DNA of 64,000 bases from Shinella sp. H4-D48. GTDB taxonomy: Bacteria; Pseudomonadota; Alphaproteobacteria; Rhizobiales; Rhizobiaceae. The stretch is from assembly GCF_022637395.1 (NCBI RefSeq), contig NZ_CP093337.1:2030001-2094000 (forward strand), given 5' to 3'. Shown here in pieces: positions 38,406-48,141 of this stretch; positions within the stretch are counted from its first letter, which is position 1, and every line of letters begins with the position of its first letter. Under the pieces are notes generated by a model. It was not told the origin of the DNA. It did not search any database and saw nothing but the letters and a program-made list of their open reading frames with translations. A program made the position numbers and the translations under genes.

Positions 38406-39170
38406 ATGACAAGCCTTTCCGGCAAGGTCGCCATCATCACCGGTGCCAGTTCGGGCATCGGCCGCGCCGCCGCCCAGCTTTTCGCCCGAGAGGGTGCCAC
38501 CCTCATCCTGTCCGCGCGCGGCCTAGACCGGCTTGAGGCCGTCGCGCAGGACATCCGCGCGCAGGGTGGCACGGCGATCGCGATATCCGGTGACGTAGGC
38601 GAGGAGGCGCACCACGGAGCTCTCGTCGCTGCGGCGCAGGCAGAGTTCGGCGGCCTCGATATCGCTTTCAACAATGCCGGCACAACAGGGCCTGTCGGCG
38701 CGCTTCCCACGCTTTCGCTTGCCGAATGGCAGGCCGTCGTCAACGTCAATCTCACCAGCGGTTTTCTTGCGGCGAAGCATCAGTTGCCCGCGATGGAAGC
38801 GCGCGGCGGCGGCTCCATTGTGTTCACCTCGACATTCGTCGGATATACGGCTGGCTTTCCCGGATTAGCTGCCTATGCCGCGTCGAAATCGGGCCTCATC
38901 GGCCTCACCCAGGTTCTCGCTTCGGAATATGGGCTAAAGGGCATTCGTGTGAACGCACTCCTGCCCGGCGCGACCGATACGCCGATGGGGCGCCACGTCG
39001 CCAATACGCCGGAGGCGTTGGATTTCGTGGCTGGGCTCAATGTCTTCAAGCGCATTGCCGCTCCGGAAGAAATTGCCGAAGCCGCACTCTTCCTGTGCTC
39101 GGATGCGGCCAGCTTCATGACCGGTACGGCAATGCTGGTGGACGGCGGCGTGTCGATCAACCGCATCTGA
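38406..39170 (+). CDS. SDR-family NAD(P)-dependent oxidoreductase
   Basis: The 254-residue product starts MTSLSGKVAIITGASSGIGR; AAGGAG eight bases upstream decides this ATG. It has the classical SDR signature: TGASSGIG nucleotide loop (residues 12-19), NNAG, catalytic Ser in FTSTF, and YAASK (Tyr/Lys). The C-terminal AASFMTGTAMLVDGGVSINR is typical. Substrate is unknown. It stands alone after the rne terminator and ends 75 bases from the convergent aminotransferase. Confidence 0.9.
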   Translation: MTSLSGKVAIITGASSGIGRAAAQLFAREGATLILSARGLDRLEAVAQDIRAQGGTAIAISGDVGEEAHHGALVAAAQAEFGGLDIAFNNAGTTGPVGALPTLSLAEWQAVVNVNLTSGFLAAKHQLPAMEARGGGSIVFTSTFVGYTAGFPGLAAYAASKSGLIGLTQVLASEYGLKGIRVNALLPGATDTPMGRHVANTPEALDFVAGLNVFKRIAAPEEIAEAALFLCSDAASFMTGTAMLVDGGVSINRI

Positions 39171-39245
39171 GAAAACGATTCAGGTGCTTGAGAGATAGAG
39201 TCCGCGGATCACAGCAAGTCCCTGAAGCAGAATCGCTTTACCCCA

Positions 39246-40397
39246 TCAGGCCAGCCAACGCGCGAGGCGGTCGACCGCCTCGCTCATCTCCTCGAATGCA
39301 CCGGCATAGGAGAAGCGCATGGTGTGGTCGCCGTCCCGTGGATCGAAGTCGATGCCGGGCGTGGCGGCCACATCGGTTTCGGCCAGCATGCGGCGTGCGA
39401 AAGCCATGCTGTCATTGGTAAAGCGACTCACATCCACATAGGCGTAGAATGCGCCGTCCATGGGTGACGCGATGGAAAAGCCGATCTCGGGCAGGCGCTT
39501 CACCAGGAAATCTCGGTTCACACGGTAGGCATCGCGATAGACATTCAGCTCGGCCTCAGCCCCCAGCGCTGCTTCCGCCGCGATCTGCGACAGTTCCGGC
39601 GCCGAGATATAGAGACTTTGCGCAATACGCTCGACGGGGCGCGCCAGCGCCGTGGGCAGCACCATCCAGCCGATGCGCCAGCCGGTCATGCAGTAATATT
39701 TCGAGAACGAGTTGATGATGACCGCATCCTCGCCGAACTGCAGCGCTGTCGCCTCCTCACCCACAAACGTCAGCCCGTGATAAATCTCGTCTGAGATGAA
39801 GGCGATGCCATTGTCGCGGCAGTACGCGGAAAGGGCGGCGAGATTGGCCCTGCCCGTCACCGTGCCGGTGGGGTTCGCCGGGCTTGCCAGGAGCACGCCG
39901 TCGATGCGCCCGTGAAGGGAAGCCGCGGCCTCCAGCGCTTCCGGCGTCAGGGTGAAGCCGTTCTCCGCATTTACCTCGATCTCCACCGTCTCGATACCGA
40001 GTGCTGCGAGAATGTTGCGGTAGGCCGGATAGCCAGGGCGTGCGATGGCGACGCGATCACCGGCATCGAACAGCGCAAGGAAGGCCAGGTTGAAACCGGC
40101 GGAGGAGCCCGTGGTGATGGCGATGCGGGCGGGATCGACCGTCACGCCGTGGCGGCGCTGATAGAAATCCGCAATGGCGCTGCGCAGAGACAGAAGGCCA
40201 AGCGCGTCCGTATAGCCGATGCGGCCCACGTCGAGAGCGCGGCGCGCGGCCTCTCGCGCGGCGTGCGGCGCAGGGTGGACGGGCTGGCCGACCGCCATGG
40301 AAATGACGGGCCGGCCGGCGGCGCGCCGCTTTGTCGCCTCGGCAAGGACGTCCATGGCATGGAATGGTTCGACGGCGCCGCGTGCGGAGAGCTTCAT
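39246..40397 (-). CDS. PLP-dependent class I/II aminotransferase
   Basis: The 383-residue product starts MKLSARGAVEPFHAMDVLAE; the ATG at 40395-40397 is chosen because the longer in-frame start adds 39 residues of non-conserved sequence. Fold type I motifs are clear: SPANPTGTV (Asn175), SDEIYHGL (Asp203, Tyr206), Schiff-base Lys233 in SFSKYYCMTGWR, and the C-terminal Arg in MRFSYAG that binds the substrate carboxylate. It resembles the aspartate/alanine aminotransferase group; amino-acid preference cannot be read. Confidence 0.88.
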   Translation of the reverse strand: MKLSARGAVEPFHAMDVLAEATKRRAAGRPVISMAVGQPVHPAPHAAREAARRALDVGRIGYTDALGLLSLRSAIADFYQRRHGVTVDPARIAITTGSSAGFNLAFLALFDAGDRVAIARPGYPAYRNILAALGIETVEIEVNAENGFTLTPEALEAAASLHGRIDGVLLASPANPTGTVTGRANLAALSAYCRDNGIAFISDEIYHGLTFVGEEATALQFGEDAVIINSFSKYYCMTGWRIGWMVLPTALARPVERIAQSLYISAPELSQIAAEAALGAEAELNVYRDAYRVNRDFLVKRLPEIGFSIASPMDGAFYAYVDVSRFTNDSMAFARRMLAETDVAATPGIDFDPRDGDHTMRFSYAGAFEEMSEAVDRLARWLA

Positions 40398-40603
40398 GAG
40401 GTTGCCTTTTGCTTCCTGACTGCGGCTTTCCTGCCGCAAGACGCCGACATTCACAATCCCGCGAGGGCCGAAAATCCGCCGCTTTTTACCTGTCGTTTGC
40501 TTCACCGCGCCCATAAGGTCGTTGAAAGTGGCCGCGCGCGCATTGACGCGCCGGTGCGGCCAATGGCACTTCTGCTGCGCATCACGACGAGGACAGGACA
40601 GAC

Positions 40604-41362
40604 ATGACTTTCAAGACGAAGCTCGCGGCCACCGTAGCCCTTACACTTGCGGTCGCGGCCCCCCTTCCGGCGCTTGCCCTCGACGATGCGCAAAAGAAGG
40701 AAATCGGCGACTTCATCAAGGAGTACCTGGTCGAAAACCCCGAAGTCCTCCTCGAAGCGCAGGAAGCCCTGCAGAAGAAGCAGGAAGCGCAGCAGCAGGC
40801 AAAGGCCCAGTCCGCGATCACAGACAATACGAAGGCGATCTATAACTCGCCCTACGATATCGCGCTCGGCAATCCCAAGGGCGATGTGACGATCGTCGAG
40901 TTCTTCGATTACAATTGCGGCTACTGCAAGCGCGCCCTCTCCGACATGGAAGATATCCTGAAGGACGACAAGAATGTCCGCTTCGTCCTGAAGGAACTTC
41001 CGATTCTCGGTCCCGATTCGCTGGCCGCCCACAAGGTCAGCGCCGCCGTGCGCGATCTTGCACCGGAAAAGTATGGCGAGTTCCACCGCACGCTGCTCGG
41101 CGGCGAAGGCCGCGCGACGGAGGAAAGCGCCATAGCGCTCGCCGCCAGCCTCGGCATTTCCGAAGCAGATGTCCGCAAGACGATGACCGAGAAGCCGCAT
41201 GACGATGCGGTGCGTCAGGCCTATTCGCTGGCCAACGATCTCGGCATTACCGGCACCCCCTCCTATGTCGTGGGCGAGGAAATGGTCTTCGGCGCCGTCG
41301 GATCGGACGACCTGCGCGAAAAGATCGCCAATGTCCGCGCCTGCGGAAAGGCGAGCTGCTGA
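40604..41362 (+). CDS. Periplasmic DsbA-family thiol oxidoreductase
   Basis: The 252-residue product has a signal peptide (cleavage near ALA, residue 26), a helical, Gln/Lys-rich N-terminal segment (28-75) of the ScsC/Com1 kind that often mediates oligomerisation, and a thioredoxin fold with an inserted helical domain. The redox motif is CGYC (105-108), with the cis-Pro in GTPSYVV. Two extra cysteines lie at the C-terminus (ACGKASC). Disulfide formation or isomerisation in the periplasm is likely. It precedes aroQ by 140 bases. Confidence 0.88.
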   Translation: MTFKTKLAATVALTLAVAAPLPALALDDAQKKEIGDFIKEYLVENPEVLLEAQEALQKKQEAQQQAKAQSAITDNTKAIYNSPYDIALGNPKGDVTIVEFFDYNCGYCKRALSDMEDILKDDKNVRFVLKELPILGPDSLAAHKVSAAVRDLAPEKYGEFHRTLLGGEGRATEESAIALAASLGISEADVRKTMTEKPHDDAVRQAYSLANDLGITGTPSYVVGEEMVFGAVGSDDLREKIANVRACGKASC

Positions 41363-41502
41363 CAGCCGCCATCTTCTGGCCGTGTTGGAGCCTAACCGCT
41401 TGTGGACACGTCCCTTCGACCGGGAAAGCCCGCGCCTTGGGGCTTTCCCTGCGCAGACCGCCGGTCTATAGGTAATCCTCCATCCAGAATGCGGAATTTC
41501 GA

Positions 41503-41940
41503 ATGGCTTCAATACTTTTCGTGCTCAACGGCCCCAACCTGAACGCACTCGGCAAACGCGAGCCCGGCATTTATGGCGGCCAGACGCTTGCCGATATCGA
41601 GGCGCTGTGCAGGGCCGAAGGCGAGAAGCTGGGCTTTGCCGTCGATTTCCGCCAGTCCAACCATGAAGGCGACCTTGTCGACTGGATTCACGAGGCCGGC
41701 GATGTCGCCGCCGGCGTCGCGATCAATGCCGGCGCCTACACGCATACCTCGATTGCGCTTCACGATGCGATCCGCGCCGTGAAGACACCGGTGGTCGAGC
41801 TGCACCTTTCCAATGTGCATGCCCGCGAAGACTTCCGCCACAAATCGATGATCGCACCCGCCGTGAAGGGCGTGATCTGCGGTTTCGGTGCGCAGAGCTA
41901 CGTCCTGGCGCTCCATGCGCTTTCATCCATCACGAAATAA
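41503..41940 (+). CDS. aroQ: Type II 3-dehydroquinate dehydratase
   Basis: The enzyme converts 3-dehydroquinate to 3-dehydroshikimate in the shikimate pathway. The 145-residue product starts MASILFVLNGPNLNALGKRE and has Tyr24 in the flexible loop, QSNHEGDLVDWI, NAGAYTHTS and the His of ELHLSNVHARE. Length and motifs are those of the dodecameric type II family. It precedes accB by 22 bases, a pairing seen in many proteobacteria. Confidence 0.97.
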   Translation: MASILFVLNGPNLNALGKREPGIYGGQTLADIEALCRAEGEKLGFAVDFRQSNHEGDLVDWIHEAGDVAAGVAINAGAYTHTSIALHDAIRAVKTPVVELHLSNVHAREDFRHKSMIAPAVKGVICGFGAQSYVLALHALSSITK

Positions 41941-41962
41941 GAAGAACCAGAGGCTCATTCCC

Positions 41963-42424
41963 ATGGCTGACAAGAAAAACGGCATCGATCAGGCCCTGAT
42001 CCGCGATCTCGCCAATATCCTCAACGAGACGGACCTGACCGAGATCGAAGTGGAGCAGGATGAACTGCGCATCCGCGTCTCGCGCGCCGGAACGCCGCAA
42101 TATGTCCAGGCGCCGATGGCCGCTCCGGCTCCCGTTGCCGCCCCGGCTGTGAGCGCCGCCGTCGCCCCCGCGGTCGACGCGCGCAACAACAAGAACGCCG
42201 TCACGGCGCCGATGGTCGGCACGGCTTACCTCTCTCCCGCCCCGGGCGCCCGCCCCTTCATCGAAGTCGGCGCGACGGTCAAGGAAGGCCAGACCATTCT
42301 CATCATCGAAGCGATGAAGACGATGAACCAGATTCCGGCGCCGCGTTCGGGCAAGATCACCGAAATCCTCGTTCAGGATGCAAGCCCGGTAGAATATGGC
42401 GAACCGCTGATCGTCATCGAGTAA
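41963..42424 (+). CDS. accB: Biotin carboxyl carrier protein of acetyl-CoA carboxylase
   Basis: The 153-residue product starts [20 protein letters not shown]. An Ala/Pro-rich linker (about 50-72) leads to the biotinyl domain with EAMKTMN; Lys119 is the biotinylation site. It carries the carboxyl group from biotin carboxylase to the transferase in the first step of fatty-acid synthesis. accC follows after ten bases, so the pair is one transcript. Confidence 0.98.
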   Translation: MADKKNGIDQALIRDLANILNETDLTEIEVEQDELRIRVSRAGTPQYVQAPMAAPAPVAAPAVSAAVAPAVDARNNKNAVTAPMVGTAYLSPAPGARPFIEVGATVKEGQTILIIEAMKTMNQIPAPRSGKITEILVQDASPVEYGEPLIVIE

Positions 42425-42434
42425 GGCGGGTCCC

Positions 42435-43781
42435 ATGATCTCCAAAGTCCTCATTGCCAACCGCGGCGAAATCGCCCTCCGGGTCCTTCGGGCCTGCAAG
42501 GAGCTCGGCATTGCGACGGTCGCCGTGCATTCCACGGCTGACGCCGATGCCATGCATGTGCGCCTCGCCGACGAAAGCGTGTGCATCGGCCCGCCGCCGT
42601 CGCGCGAAAGCTACCTCAACATCCACCAGATCGTCGCCGCCTGCGAAATCACCGGCGCCGACGCCGTGCATCCGGGCTACGGCTTCCTGTCGGAGAACGC
42701 CAAGTTCGCCGAGATTCTGGACGCACACGGCATTACCTTCATCGGCCCGACGGCTGAACATATCCGCATTATGGGTGACAAAATCACCGCCAAGCAGACG
42801 GCGCAGGAACTCGGCATTCCCGTCGTTCCTGGTTCCGACGGCGAGGTGAAGCCGGAGAACGCGCTGGAAGTTGCCCGCAAGATCGGCTTTCCCGTGCTCA
42901 TCAAGGCCACCGCCGGCGGCGGCGGTCGCGGCATGAAGGTCGCCAAGACCGAGGCCGATCTCGAGGAAGCCGTCTCCACGGCACGTTCGGAGGCGCTCGC
43001 CGCCTTCGGCAACGACGCCGTCTACATGGAAAAGTATCTCGGCAAGCCGCGCCACATCGAAATCCAGGTGGTCGGCGACGGCATGGGCAATGCGGTGCAT
43101 CTCGGAGAGCGTGACTGCTCGCTGCAGCGGCGCCACCAGAAGGTCTGGGAAGAAGCCAATTCCCCGGCACTCAATGTCGAACAGCGCATGAAGATCGGCC
43201 AGGTCTGCGCAGACGCCATGAAGAAGCTGAAGTATCGCGGTGCCGGCACGGTCGAATTCCTCTACGAGAACGGCGAGTTCTATTTCATCGAAATGAACAC
43301 GCGCCTCCAGGTGGAACACCCGATCACGGAAGCGATCACCGGCATCGATCTCGTGCATGAACAGATCCGCGTCGCTTCCGGCGCCGGCCTGTCCGTCACA
43401 CAGGAAGACATCGTCTTCTCAGGCCATGCCATCGAGTGCCGAATCAATGCCGAGGACCCGCGCACCTTTGTTCCCTCCCCGGGCACGATTACGCATTTCC
43501 ATGCGCCCGGCGGTCTTGGCGTGCGCGTCGATTCGGGTGCTTATCAGGGCTACAAGATTCCGCCCTACTACGACAGCCTGATCGGCAAGCTCATCGTGCA
43601 CGGTCGCACGCGTGTCGAATGCATGATGCGCCTGCGCCGCGTGCTCGACGAGTTTGTCATCGACGGGATCAAGACGACGCTGCCGCTGTTCCAGGACCTC
43701 ATCGGCAACCAGGACATAGCCAACGGCGACTATGACATCCACTGGCTGGAAAACTATCTGGCCAGCACGACCGACGCCTGA
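42435..43781 (+). CDS. accC: Biotin carboxylase subunit of acetyl-CoA carboxylase
   Basis: The 448-residue product starts [20 protein letters not shown]. The ATP-grasp core has the glycine loop [13 protein letters not shown] and the catalytic segment [14 protein letters not shown]. It carboxylates biotin on AccB with bicarbonate and ATP. Length is the single-subunit AccC type, not a fusion. Cotranscribed with accB; aat follows after 13 bases. Confidence 0.98.
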   Translation: MISKVLIANRGEIALRVLRACKELGIATVAVHSTADADAMHVRLADESVCIGPPPSRESYLNIHQIVAACEITGADAVHPGYGFLSENAKFAEILDAHGITFIGPTAEHIRIMGDKITAKQTAQELGIPVVPGSDGEVKPENALEVARKIGFPVLIKATAGGGGRGMKVAKTEADLEEAVSTARSEALAAFGNDAVYMEKYLGKPRHIEIQVVGDGMGNAVHLGERDCSLQRRHQKVWEEANSPALNVEQRMKIGQVCADAMKKLKYRGAGTVEFLYENGEFYFIEMNTRLQVEHPITEAITGIDLVHEQIRVASGAGLSVTQEDIVFSGHAIECRINAEDPRTFVPSPGTITHFHAPGGLGVRVDSGAYQGYKIPPYYDSLIGKLIVHGRTRVECMMRLRRVLDEFVIDGIKTTLPLFQDLIGNQDIANGDYDIHWLENYLASTTDA

Positions 43782-43794
43782 GAGGCGTTGGGCA

Positions 43795-44409
43795 ATGGCA
43801 AGGCGTCGCGGCAGCAACCCGGAAATAACGCCGGAACTTCTGCTGCGCGCCTATTCCATCGGGCTCTTCCCGATGGCCGATTCGGCCGATGACCCGGAGC
43901 TCTTCTGGGTCGAGCCGGATGTGCGGGGAGTCATCCCGCTTGACGGGTTCCACGTCTCGCGCAGCCTCGCCAAGGTTATCCGCCAGAAGCCCTTCGACAT
44001 TCGTTTCGACACCGCCTTCGACGCCGTGGTCGCAGCTTGCGCACAGGCCGCGCCGGATCGGCCGTCAACCTGGATCAACGCAAAGATCAAGTCGCTGTAC
44101 GGCACGTTGCATCGCATGGGCCACGCCCATTCGGTCGAGGCATGGGAAGGTGACCAGCTCGTCGGCGGGCTCTACGGCGTGTCGCTCGGCGCCGCCTTCT
44201 TCGGCGAGAGCATGTTCTCGCGCCGGACAAACGCCTCCAAAATCTGCCTCGTCCATCTCGTCGAGCGCCTGAAGGCGAACAGCTTTCGCCTGCTCGACAC
44301 GCAGTTTACCACCGATCACCTGAAGACGTTCGGAGCGATCGACGTGCCGAAAATCGACTATGAGGACATGCTGGCGAACGCTCTCGCCTCGCCACACCTG
44401 CCGTTCTGA
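43795..44409 (+). CDS. aat: Leucyl/phenylalanyl-tRNA-protein transferase
   Basis: The enzyme adds Leu or Phe to N-terminal Arg/Lys of proteins, making them substrates for ClpS/ClpAP. The 204-residue product starts [20 protein letters not shown] and holds the family motifs [38 protein letters not shown] and LLDTQ. It ends the aroQ-accB-accC-aat run. The order accBC-aat followed by a DUF2155 gene is common in alphaproteobacteria. Confidence 0.95.
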   Translation: MARRRGSNPEITPELLLRAYSIGLFPMADSADDPELFWVEPDVRGVIPLDGFHVSRSLAKVIRQKPFDIRFDTAFDAVVAACAQAAPDRPSTWINAKIKSLYGTLHRMGHAHSVEAWEGDQLVGGLYGVSLGAAFFGESMFSRRTNASKICLVHLVERLKANSFRLLDTQFTTDHLKTFGAIDVPKIDYEDMLANALASPHLPF

Positions 44410-44590
44410 GACGATGAGTTTTGCGGTGAGGGCATGAATTCTCGGCTCAAGTCCGAGGATGACGCCAGAAGATAAGCGACAAACATAGAAACGGCACCGC
44501 ATGCCACGCCGTTTGACGGAGGCGGGCCACACTCCCTCCCCTCCGTTATCCTTGCACTTAGCTTAGGATCCACCGCCGCGAACGGGGCCT
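44410..44590. repeat. Candidate rhizobial interspersed intergenic repeat
   Basis: The whole aat-DUF2155 gap looks like one element. It begins near GATGAGTTTTGCGGTGAGGG, contains CTCGG-N7-CCGAG with GATGACGCC (44441-44464), ACGGC/GCCGT flanking a GCATGC core (about 44491-44516), and a GGATCCACCGCCG end. The CTCGGNTCAAG-CCGAG-GATGACG palindrome resembles the short repeats scattered between genes in Agrobacterium and Rhizobium. The resemblance is from memory and needs a genome-wide search. Confidence 0.4.
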
Positions 44591-45046
44591 TTACTGCACC
44601 TTCGCTTCGGAATCGTCTGGCGGCGGCACATCGGACTTGGCCTTGCATTCGGTGAGCCAGACGTCATAGACGGGGTGCTCTACGGCGTTGAGGCCGGGGC
44701 TGTCAGCGAACATCCAGCCGGTAAAGATGCGGCGAATCTTGCGGTCGAGCGTGATTTCGTCGACTTCGACGAAAGAGGTGATCTTCTGCGCTTCTGTATC
44801 GTCGCGGCTGTAGCAGACCTTCGGGGTCACCTGGAGGGCGCCGAACTGGACGGTCTCGCCGATATAGACATCGAAGCTGGTAATGCGCCCGGTAATCTTG
44901 TCGATGCCGGAGAAGACGGCAACCGGGTTCTCGATACGGGCCGCCTCGGCCGTGACCGGCGCAAGGGCAGATCCGACAGCCACCGTCGCCAGCATGACCG
45001 AAAGGAACCGCCTGCCGGCGCCTGTCCGCGAAAACCCTGATGTCAT
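44591..45046 (-). CDS. DUF2155 domain secreted protein
   Basis: The 151-residue product has a signal peptide (basic start MTSGFSRTGAGRRFLSVMLA, cleavage near AEA, residue 35) and a DUF2155 domain: a beta-rich part (VAVFSGIDKITGRITSFDVY) and conserved GWMFADSPGLNAVEHPVYDV. Two cysteines in the mature part may pair. Function unknown; in alphaproteobacteria it regularly neighbours aat and the NDUFA12 gene, as here. Confidence 0.88.
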   Translation of the reverse strand: MTSGFSRTGAGRRFLSVMLATVAVGSALAPVTAEAARIENPVAVFSGIDKITGRITSFDVYIGETVQFGALQVTPKVCYSRDDTEAQKITSFVEVDEITLDRKIRRIFTGWMFADSPGLNAVEHPVYDVWLTECKAKSDVPPPDDSEAKVQ

Positions 45047-45122
45047 GAAAGCCGTCTCCTGCGATCTGTGCCGGCATTCGCCGGCCGCTTCGGGCTACCG
45101 GCGAAATGTGGCCAAATCGGTA

Positions 45123-45518
45123 TCAGTTACCCGGCGTCCAGGCGTCATAATCACCCGTGACGCGCGGACGCTCGCCGGTTGCGGCAAGCGACCCCGGCGG
45201 ACGGTAGGCTTCGGACGTACCGGTCGGATTGGCGCGATGCGTCTTTTGCCATTCGCGCGGCTTGTAGTCCTCGTCGGCGGGCGAAACGTCGGTGCGGTGA
45301 TGCATCCAGCCGTGCCAGCCGGCCGGAATGGCGGAGGCGTCGGCATAGCCATTGTAGATCACCCAGCGGCGCGTGCGGCCTTCGGAGTCCTTGCCACCCT
45401 GATAATAGACGTTGCCGAACTCGTCCTGCCCGACCTTCGTGCCGAAGCGCCAGGTATGAAAGCGGGTTCCGATCGTCTGACCGTTCCACCAAGTGAAGAT
45501 CTGCGTGAGAAGGCTCAT
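45123..45518 (-). CDS. NADH:ubiquinone oxidoreductase NDUFA12-type accessory subunit
   Basis: The 131-residue product starts MSLLTQIFTWWNGQTIGTRF; AGGA eight bases upstream of the ATG at 45516-45518 supports it. The B17.2/NDUFA12 signature is clear (TKVGQDEFGNVYYQGGKD, WVIYNG, PAGWHGWMHH). This subunit is a supernumerary protein of complex I shared by alphaproteobacteria and mitochondria. It lies away from any nuo operon, 76 bases upstream of the DUF2155 gene. Confidence 0.93.
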   Translation of the reverse strand: MSLLTQIFTWWNGQTIGTRFHTWRFGTKVGQDEFGNVYYQGGKDSEGRTRRWVIYNGYADASAIPAGWHGWMHHRTDVSPADEDYKPREWQKTHRANPTGTSEAYRPPGSLAATGERPRVTGDYDAWTPGN

Positions 45519-45644
45519 GGCTGGCGTCCTTGGCAGGGCCATGCCGAAACACGGCCCGAGACTGATATTTTCTCTGCTTATGGCGCGACAGGGTGTGAAT
45601 GTCCAGCGATTCCCGCGCCTTCGCCCACGGCTTTTCGCCGCGGA

Positions 45645-46148
45645 TCAGCCGCCGAGCGGCTTCTCGTAGACATGAAGCGGCACGCCGGAAACATCGTCTG
45701 CGGTGTGCTTTGTCTCGCCAACCTTGACGAAACCGTGTGCGGCATAGAAGGCCACGGCCGCATCGCTGCGTGGGTCGACCTCAACCAACATGGCGTTCGC
45801 ATCGGGAAAGCAGGTTTCGAGCTCCGCGAACATGTCACGTCCGATGCCCTGGCGCTGATAGCGCGGCAGGACATAGAGCTGGTGAAGAATGGCCGTCTTC
45901 GGCCGGTCCTTCGCCATGCCGGCATAGCCCATGCCGGCAAACGCCTTGCCGTCGTCGGCGACGACGAACTCGCTGTCCTTGCGCTCCAGCCGGGCCTTCA
46001 GCGCCGGCACGGAATGCCAGCGCGCCGTGATCTCGCTCACCTTGTCGGCACCGTAGAGCGCGTCATAGGTCGCGTGCCACGTCTCCGACAGCAGCTCGCT
46101 GACTTTTGCCAGGTCGCGCTCCGACGCGGTGCGAACGAAGAACACCAT
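45645..46148 (-). CDS. GNAT-family N-acetyltransferase (coupled to gatB)
   Basis: The 167-residue product starts [20 protein letters not shown] and has the acetyl-CoA loop RYQRQGIGRDMF preceded by the LHQLYVLP strand and the C-terminal AAVAFYAAHGF. Its ATG overlaps the gatB stop by one base (TAATG, 46146-46150), so it is translationally coupled to gatB. Substrate unknown. Confidence 0.9.
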   Translation of the reverse strand: MVFFVRTASERDLAKVSELLSETWHATYDALYGADKVSEITARWHSVPALKARLERKDSEFVVADDGKAFAGMGYAGMAKDRPKTAILHQLYVLPRYQRQGIGRDMFAELETCFPDANAMLVEVDPRSDAAVAFYAAHGFVKVGETKHTADDVSGVPLHVYEKPLGG

Positions 46149-47650
46149 TATTCCTCGATACCGAGCTTGGTTTTGACCAGGGCCTGAACGGCTTGCGGGT
46201 TGGCCTTGCCACCCGTCGCCTTCATGACCTGGCCGACGAACCAGCCGGCAAGCGTGGGCTTGGCCAGGACCTTGGCAACCTGATCGGGGTTGGCGGCGAT
46301 GATCTCGTCGACCGCCTTTTCGATGGCCCCGGTATCCGTCACCTGCTTCATACCGCGCACCTCGACGATCTCGACAGGGTTGCCACCCTCGTTCCAGACG
46401 ATTTCGAAGAGATCCTTGGCGAGCTTGCCCGAGATCGTGCCATCCTTGATCAGATCGATGATACCGCCGAGCTGATCGGGGGAAACCGGAGTCTCTTCAA
46501 TGTCTTTGCCGGCTTTGTTCAAGGCACCCAGCAGGTCGTTGATCACCCAGTTCGCGGCAATCTTGCCGTCGCGGCCGGCGGCCACCGCCTCGAAATAATC
46601 GGCGATCGCCTTTTCGGAGACGAGCACCGAGGCGTCGTAGACCGAAAGACCGAGATCCTTGACGAAACGGATCTTCTTGTCGTCGGGCAGTTCCGGCAGG
46701 TCGGCGAGCAGCTTACCGACGAATTCATTGTCGAACTCCAGCGGCAGCAGGTCCGGATCGGGGAAATAGCGATAATCGTGCGCGTCTTCCTTCGAGCGCA
46801 TGGAGCGCGTCTCGCCCTTGCCGGGATCGAACAGACGCGTTTCCTGGTCGATGGAACCGCCATCCTCGAGAATGCCGATCTGGCGACGGGCTTCATACTC
46901 GATCGCCTGGCCGATAAAGCGGATGGAGTTGACGTTCTTGATTTCGCAGCGCGTGCCGAAGGCCTCACCGGGGCGGCGCACGGAAACGTTGACGTCGGCG
47001 CGCATGGAGCCCTCGTCCATATTGCCGTCGCAGGTGCCCAGATAGCGCACGATGGAGCGCAGTTTCGTCATATAGGCCTTTGCCTCGTCCGACGATCGCA
47101 TGTCTGGCTTGGAGACGATCTCCATCAGCGCCACGCCGGAGCGGTTGAGATCCACATAGGACATGGTCGGATGCTGGTCGTGCATCGACTTGCCGGCGTC
47201 CTGCTCCAGGTGAAGGCGCTCGATGCCGATCTCGATATCCTCGAAATTGCCGTGACGATCAGGGCCGAGCGAAATGACGATCTTGCCCTCGCCGACGATC
47301 GGGTCCTTGAACTGCGAGATCTGGTACCCCTGCGGCAGGTCCGGATAGAAGTAGTTCTTGCGGTCGAAGATCGAGCGGTGATTGATCTGCGCCTTCAGGC
47401 CAAGACCGGTGCGCACGGCCTGCCTGACGCATTCCTCGTTGATGACGGGCAGCATGCCGGGCATGGCGGCATCGACGAGCGAGACATTGGCATTCGGCGC
47501 CTTGCCAAACTGCGTGGAAGCGCCGGAAAACAGCTTCGAACTCGAAAGGACCTGTGCGTGCACCTCCATGCCGATGATGACTTCCCAGTCGCCTGTGGCG
47601 CCGGGGATCAAGCGTTTCGGATCGGGAGTGCGGACGTCGACGAGGGTCAT
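46148..47650 (-). CDS. gatB: Asp-tRNA(Asn)/Glu-tRNA(Gln) amidotransferase subunit B
   Basis: GatB binds misacylated Glu-tRNA(Gln) or Asp-tRNA(Asn) and activates it with ATP before amidation. The 500-residue product starts [20 protein letters not shown] and shows the cradle motif [29 protein letters not shown] and [17 protein letters not shown], plus the tRNA-binding helical and YqeY-like tail. gatA and gatC lie 3-5 kb away on the same strand, not in one operon with it. Confidence 0.97.
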   Translation of the reverse strand: MTLVDVRTPDPKRLIPGATGDWEVIIGMEVHAQVLSSSKLFSGASTQFGKAPNANVSLVDAAMPGMLPVINEECVRQAVRTGLGLKAQINHRSIFDRKNYFYPDLPQGYQISQFKDPIVGEGKIVISLGPDRHGNFEDIEIGIERLHLEQDAGKSMHDQHPTMSYVDLNRSGVALMEIVSKPDMRSSDEAKAYMTKLRSIVRYLGTCDGNMDEGSMRADVNVSVRRPGEAFGTRCEIKNVNSIRFIGQAIEYEARRQIGILEDGGSIDQETRLFDPGKGETRSMRSKEDAHDYRYFPDPDLLPLEFDNEFVGKLLADLPELPDDKKIRFVKDLGLSVYDASVLVSEKAIADYFEAVAAGRDGKIAANWVINDLLGALNKAGKDIEETPVSPDQLGGIIDLIKDGTISGKLAKDLFEIVWNEGGNPVEIVEVRGMKQVTDTGAIEKAVDEIIAANPDQVAKVLAKPTLAGWFVGQVMKATGGKANPQAVQALVKTKLGIEE

Positions 47651-47780
47651 TTTTAGGCTCTTGCTGTGGTGTCTTCGGTGTTGTCTCGGTAGAACATATG
47701 GACAGGCGGCGCAAGGATTTCAGCTGATGCCACCGGCCTTCATTAGCAAGCCGGCAAGGTTGTGCGGCTAAAAGGGTGTC

Positions 47781-48086
47781 ATGGGCACGCCGGCAACGCT
47801 TCTGATCATCTTCCTCCTCTTCAACGTCGTGACGTTCTGCGTCTACTGGTGGGACAAGGAAGCGGCGCGCGACGGTCATTGGCGCGTTTCCGAAGCGCGC
47901 CTGCTGCAACTCGCCTTCTTCGGCGGCAGCCTCGGTGCCTTTGCCGCGCAACGCCTGTTGCGGCACAAAACCCGCAAGGAGCCCTTTCGCACGCTACTCC
48001 TGGCGATCCTTATTCTGCATGCCGCCCTGGTTCCCGCAGCGCTGATCTTCGGCCCCGACCTCCAACGACTGTTGCTTGCCGGCTGA
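47781..48086 (+). CDS. DUF1294 membrane protein
   Basis: The 101-residue product starts MGTPATLLIIFLLFNVVTFC. It has two to three membrane helices (about 5-24, 44-60, 70-95) and the family signature WDKEAAR, RVSEARLLQLAFFGGSLGA, RHKTRKEPF. Function of the family is unknown. It is divergent from gatB across 130 bases; its stop codon lies 55 bases before the Rrf2 gene. Confidence 0.88.
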   Translation: MGTPATLLIIFLLFNVVTFCVYWWDKEAARDGHWRVSEARLLQLAFFGGSLGAFAAQRLLRHKTRKEPFRTLLLAILILHAALVPAALIFGPDLQRLLLAG

Positions 48087-48105
48087 CATCATATCCCGCC
48101 GCTTA

Positions 48106-48141
48106 TTGACATCCATCATTATTCGTAACTATTATTGTTAC
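48106..48141 (+). promoter_or_regulatory. Promoter and operator-like palindrome of the Rrf2 gene
   Basis: A consensus TTGACA (48106-48111) is followed after 18 bases by TATTAT (48130-48135). The -10 box lies inside a perfect inverted repeat GTAAC-N7-GTTAC (48125-48141) that ends at the base before the ATG. Repressor binding here would block the promoter. Initiation expected six or seven bases after TATTAT would fall on the start codon itself. Confidence 0.65.

Noticed and set aside
46106-47656. Long plus-strand frame opposite gatB
   Set aside because: Shadow of gatB with no independent support.
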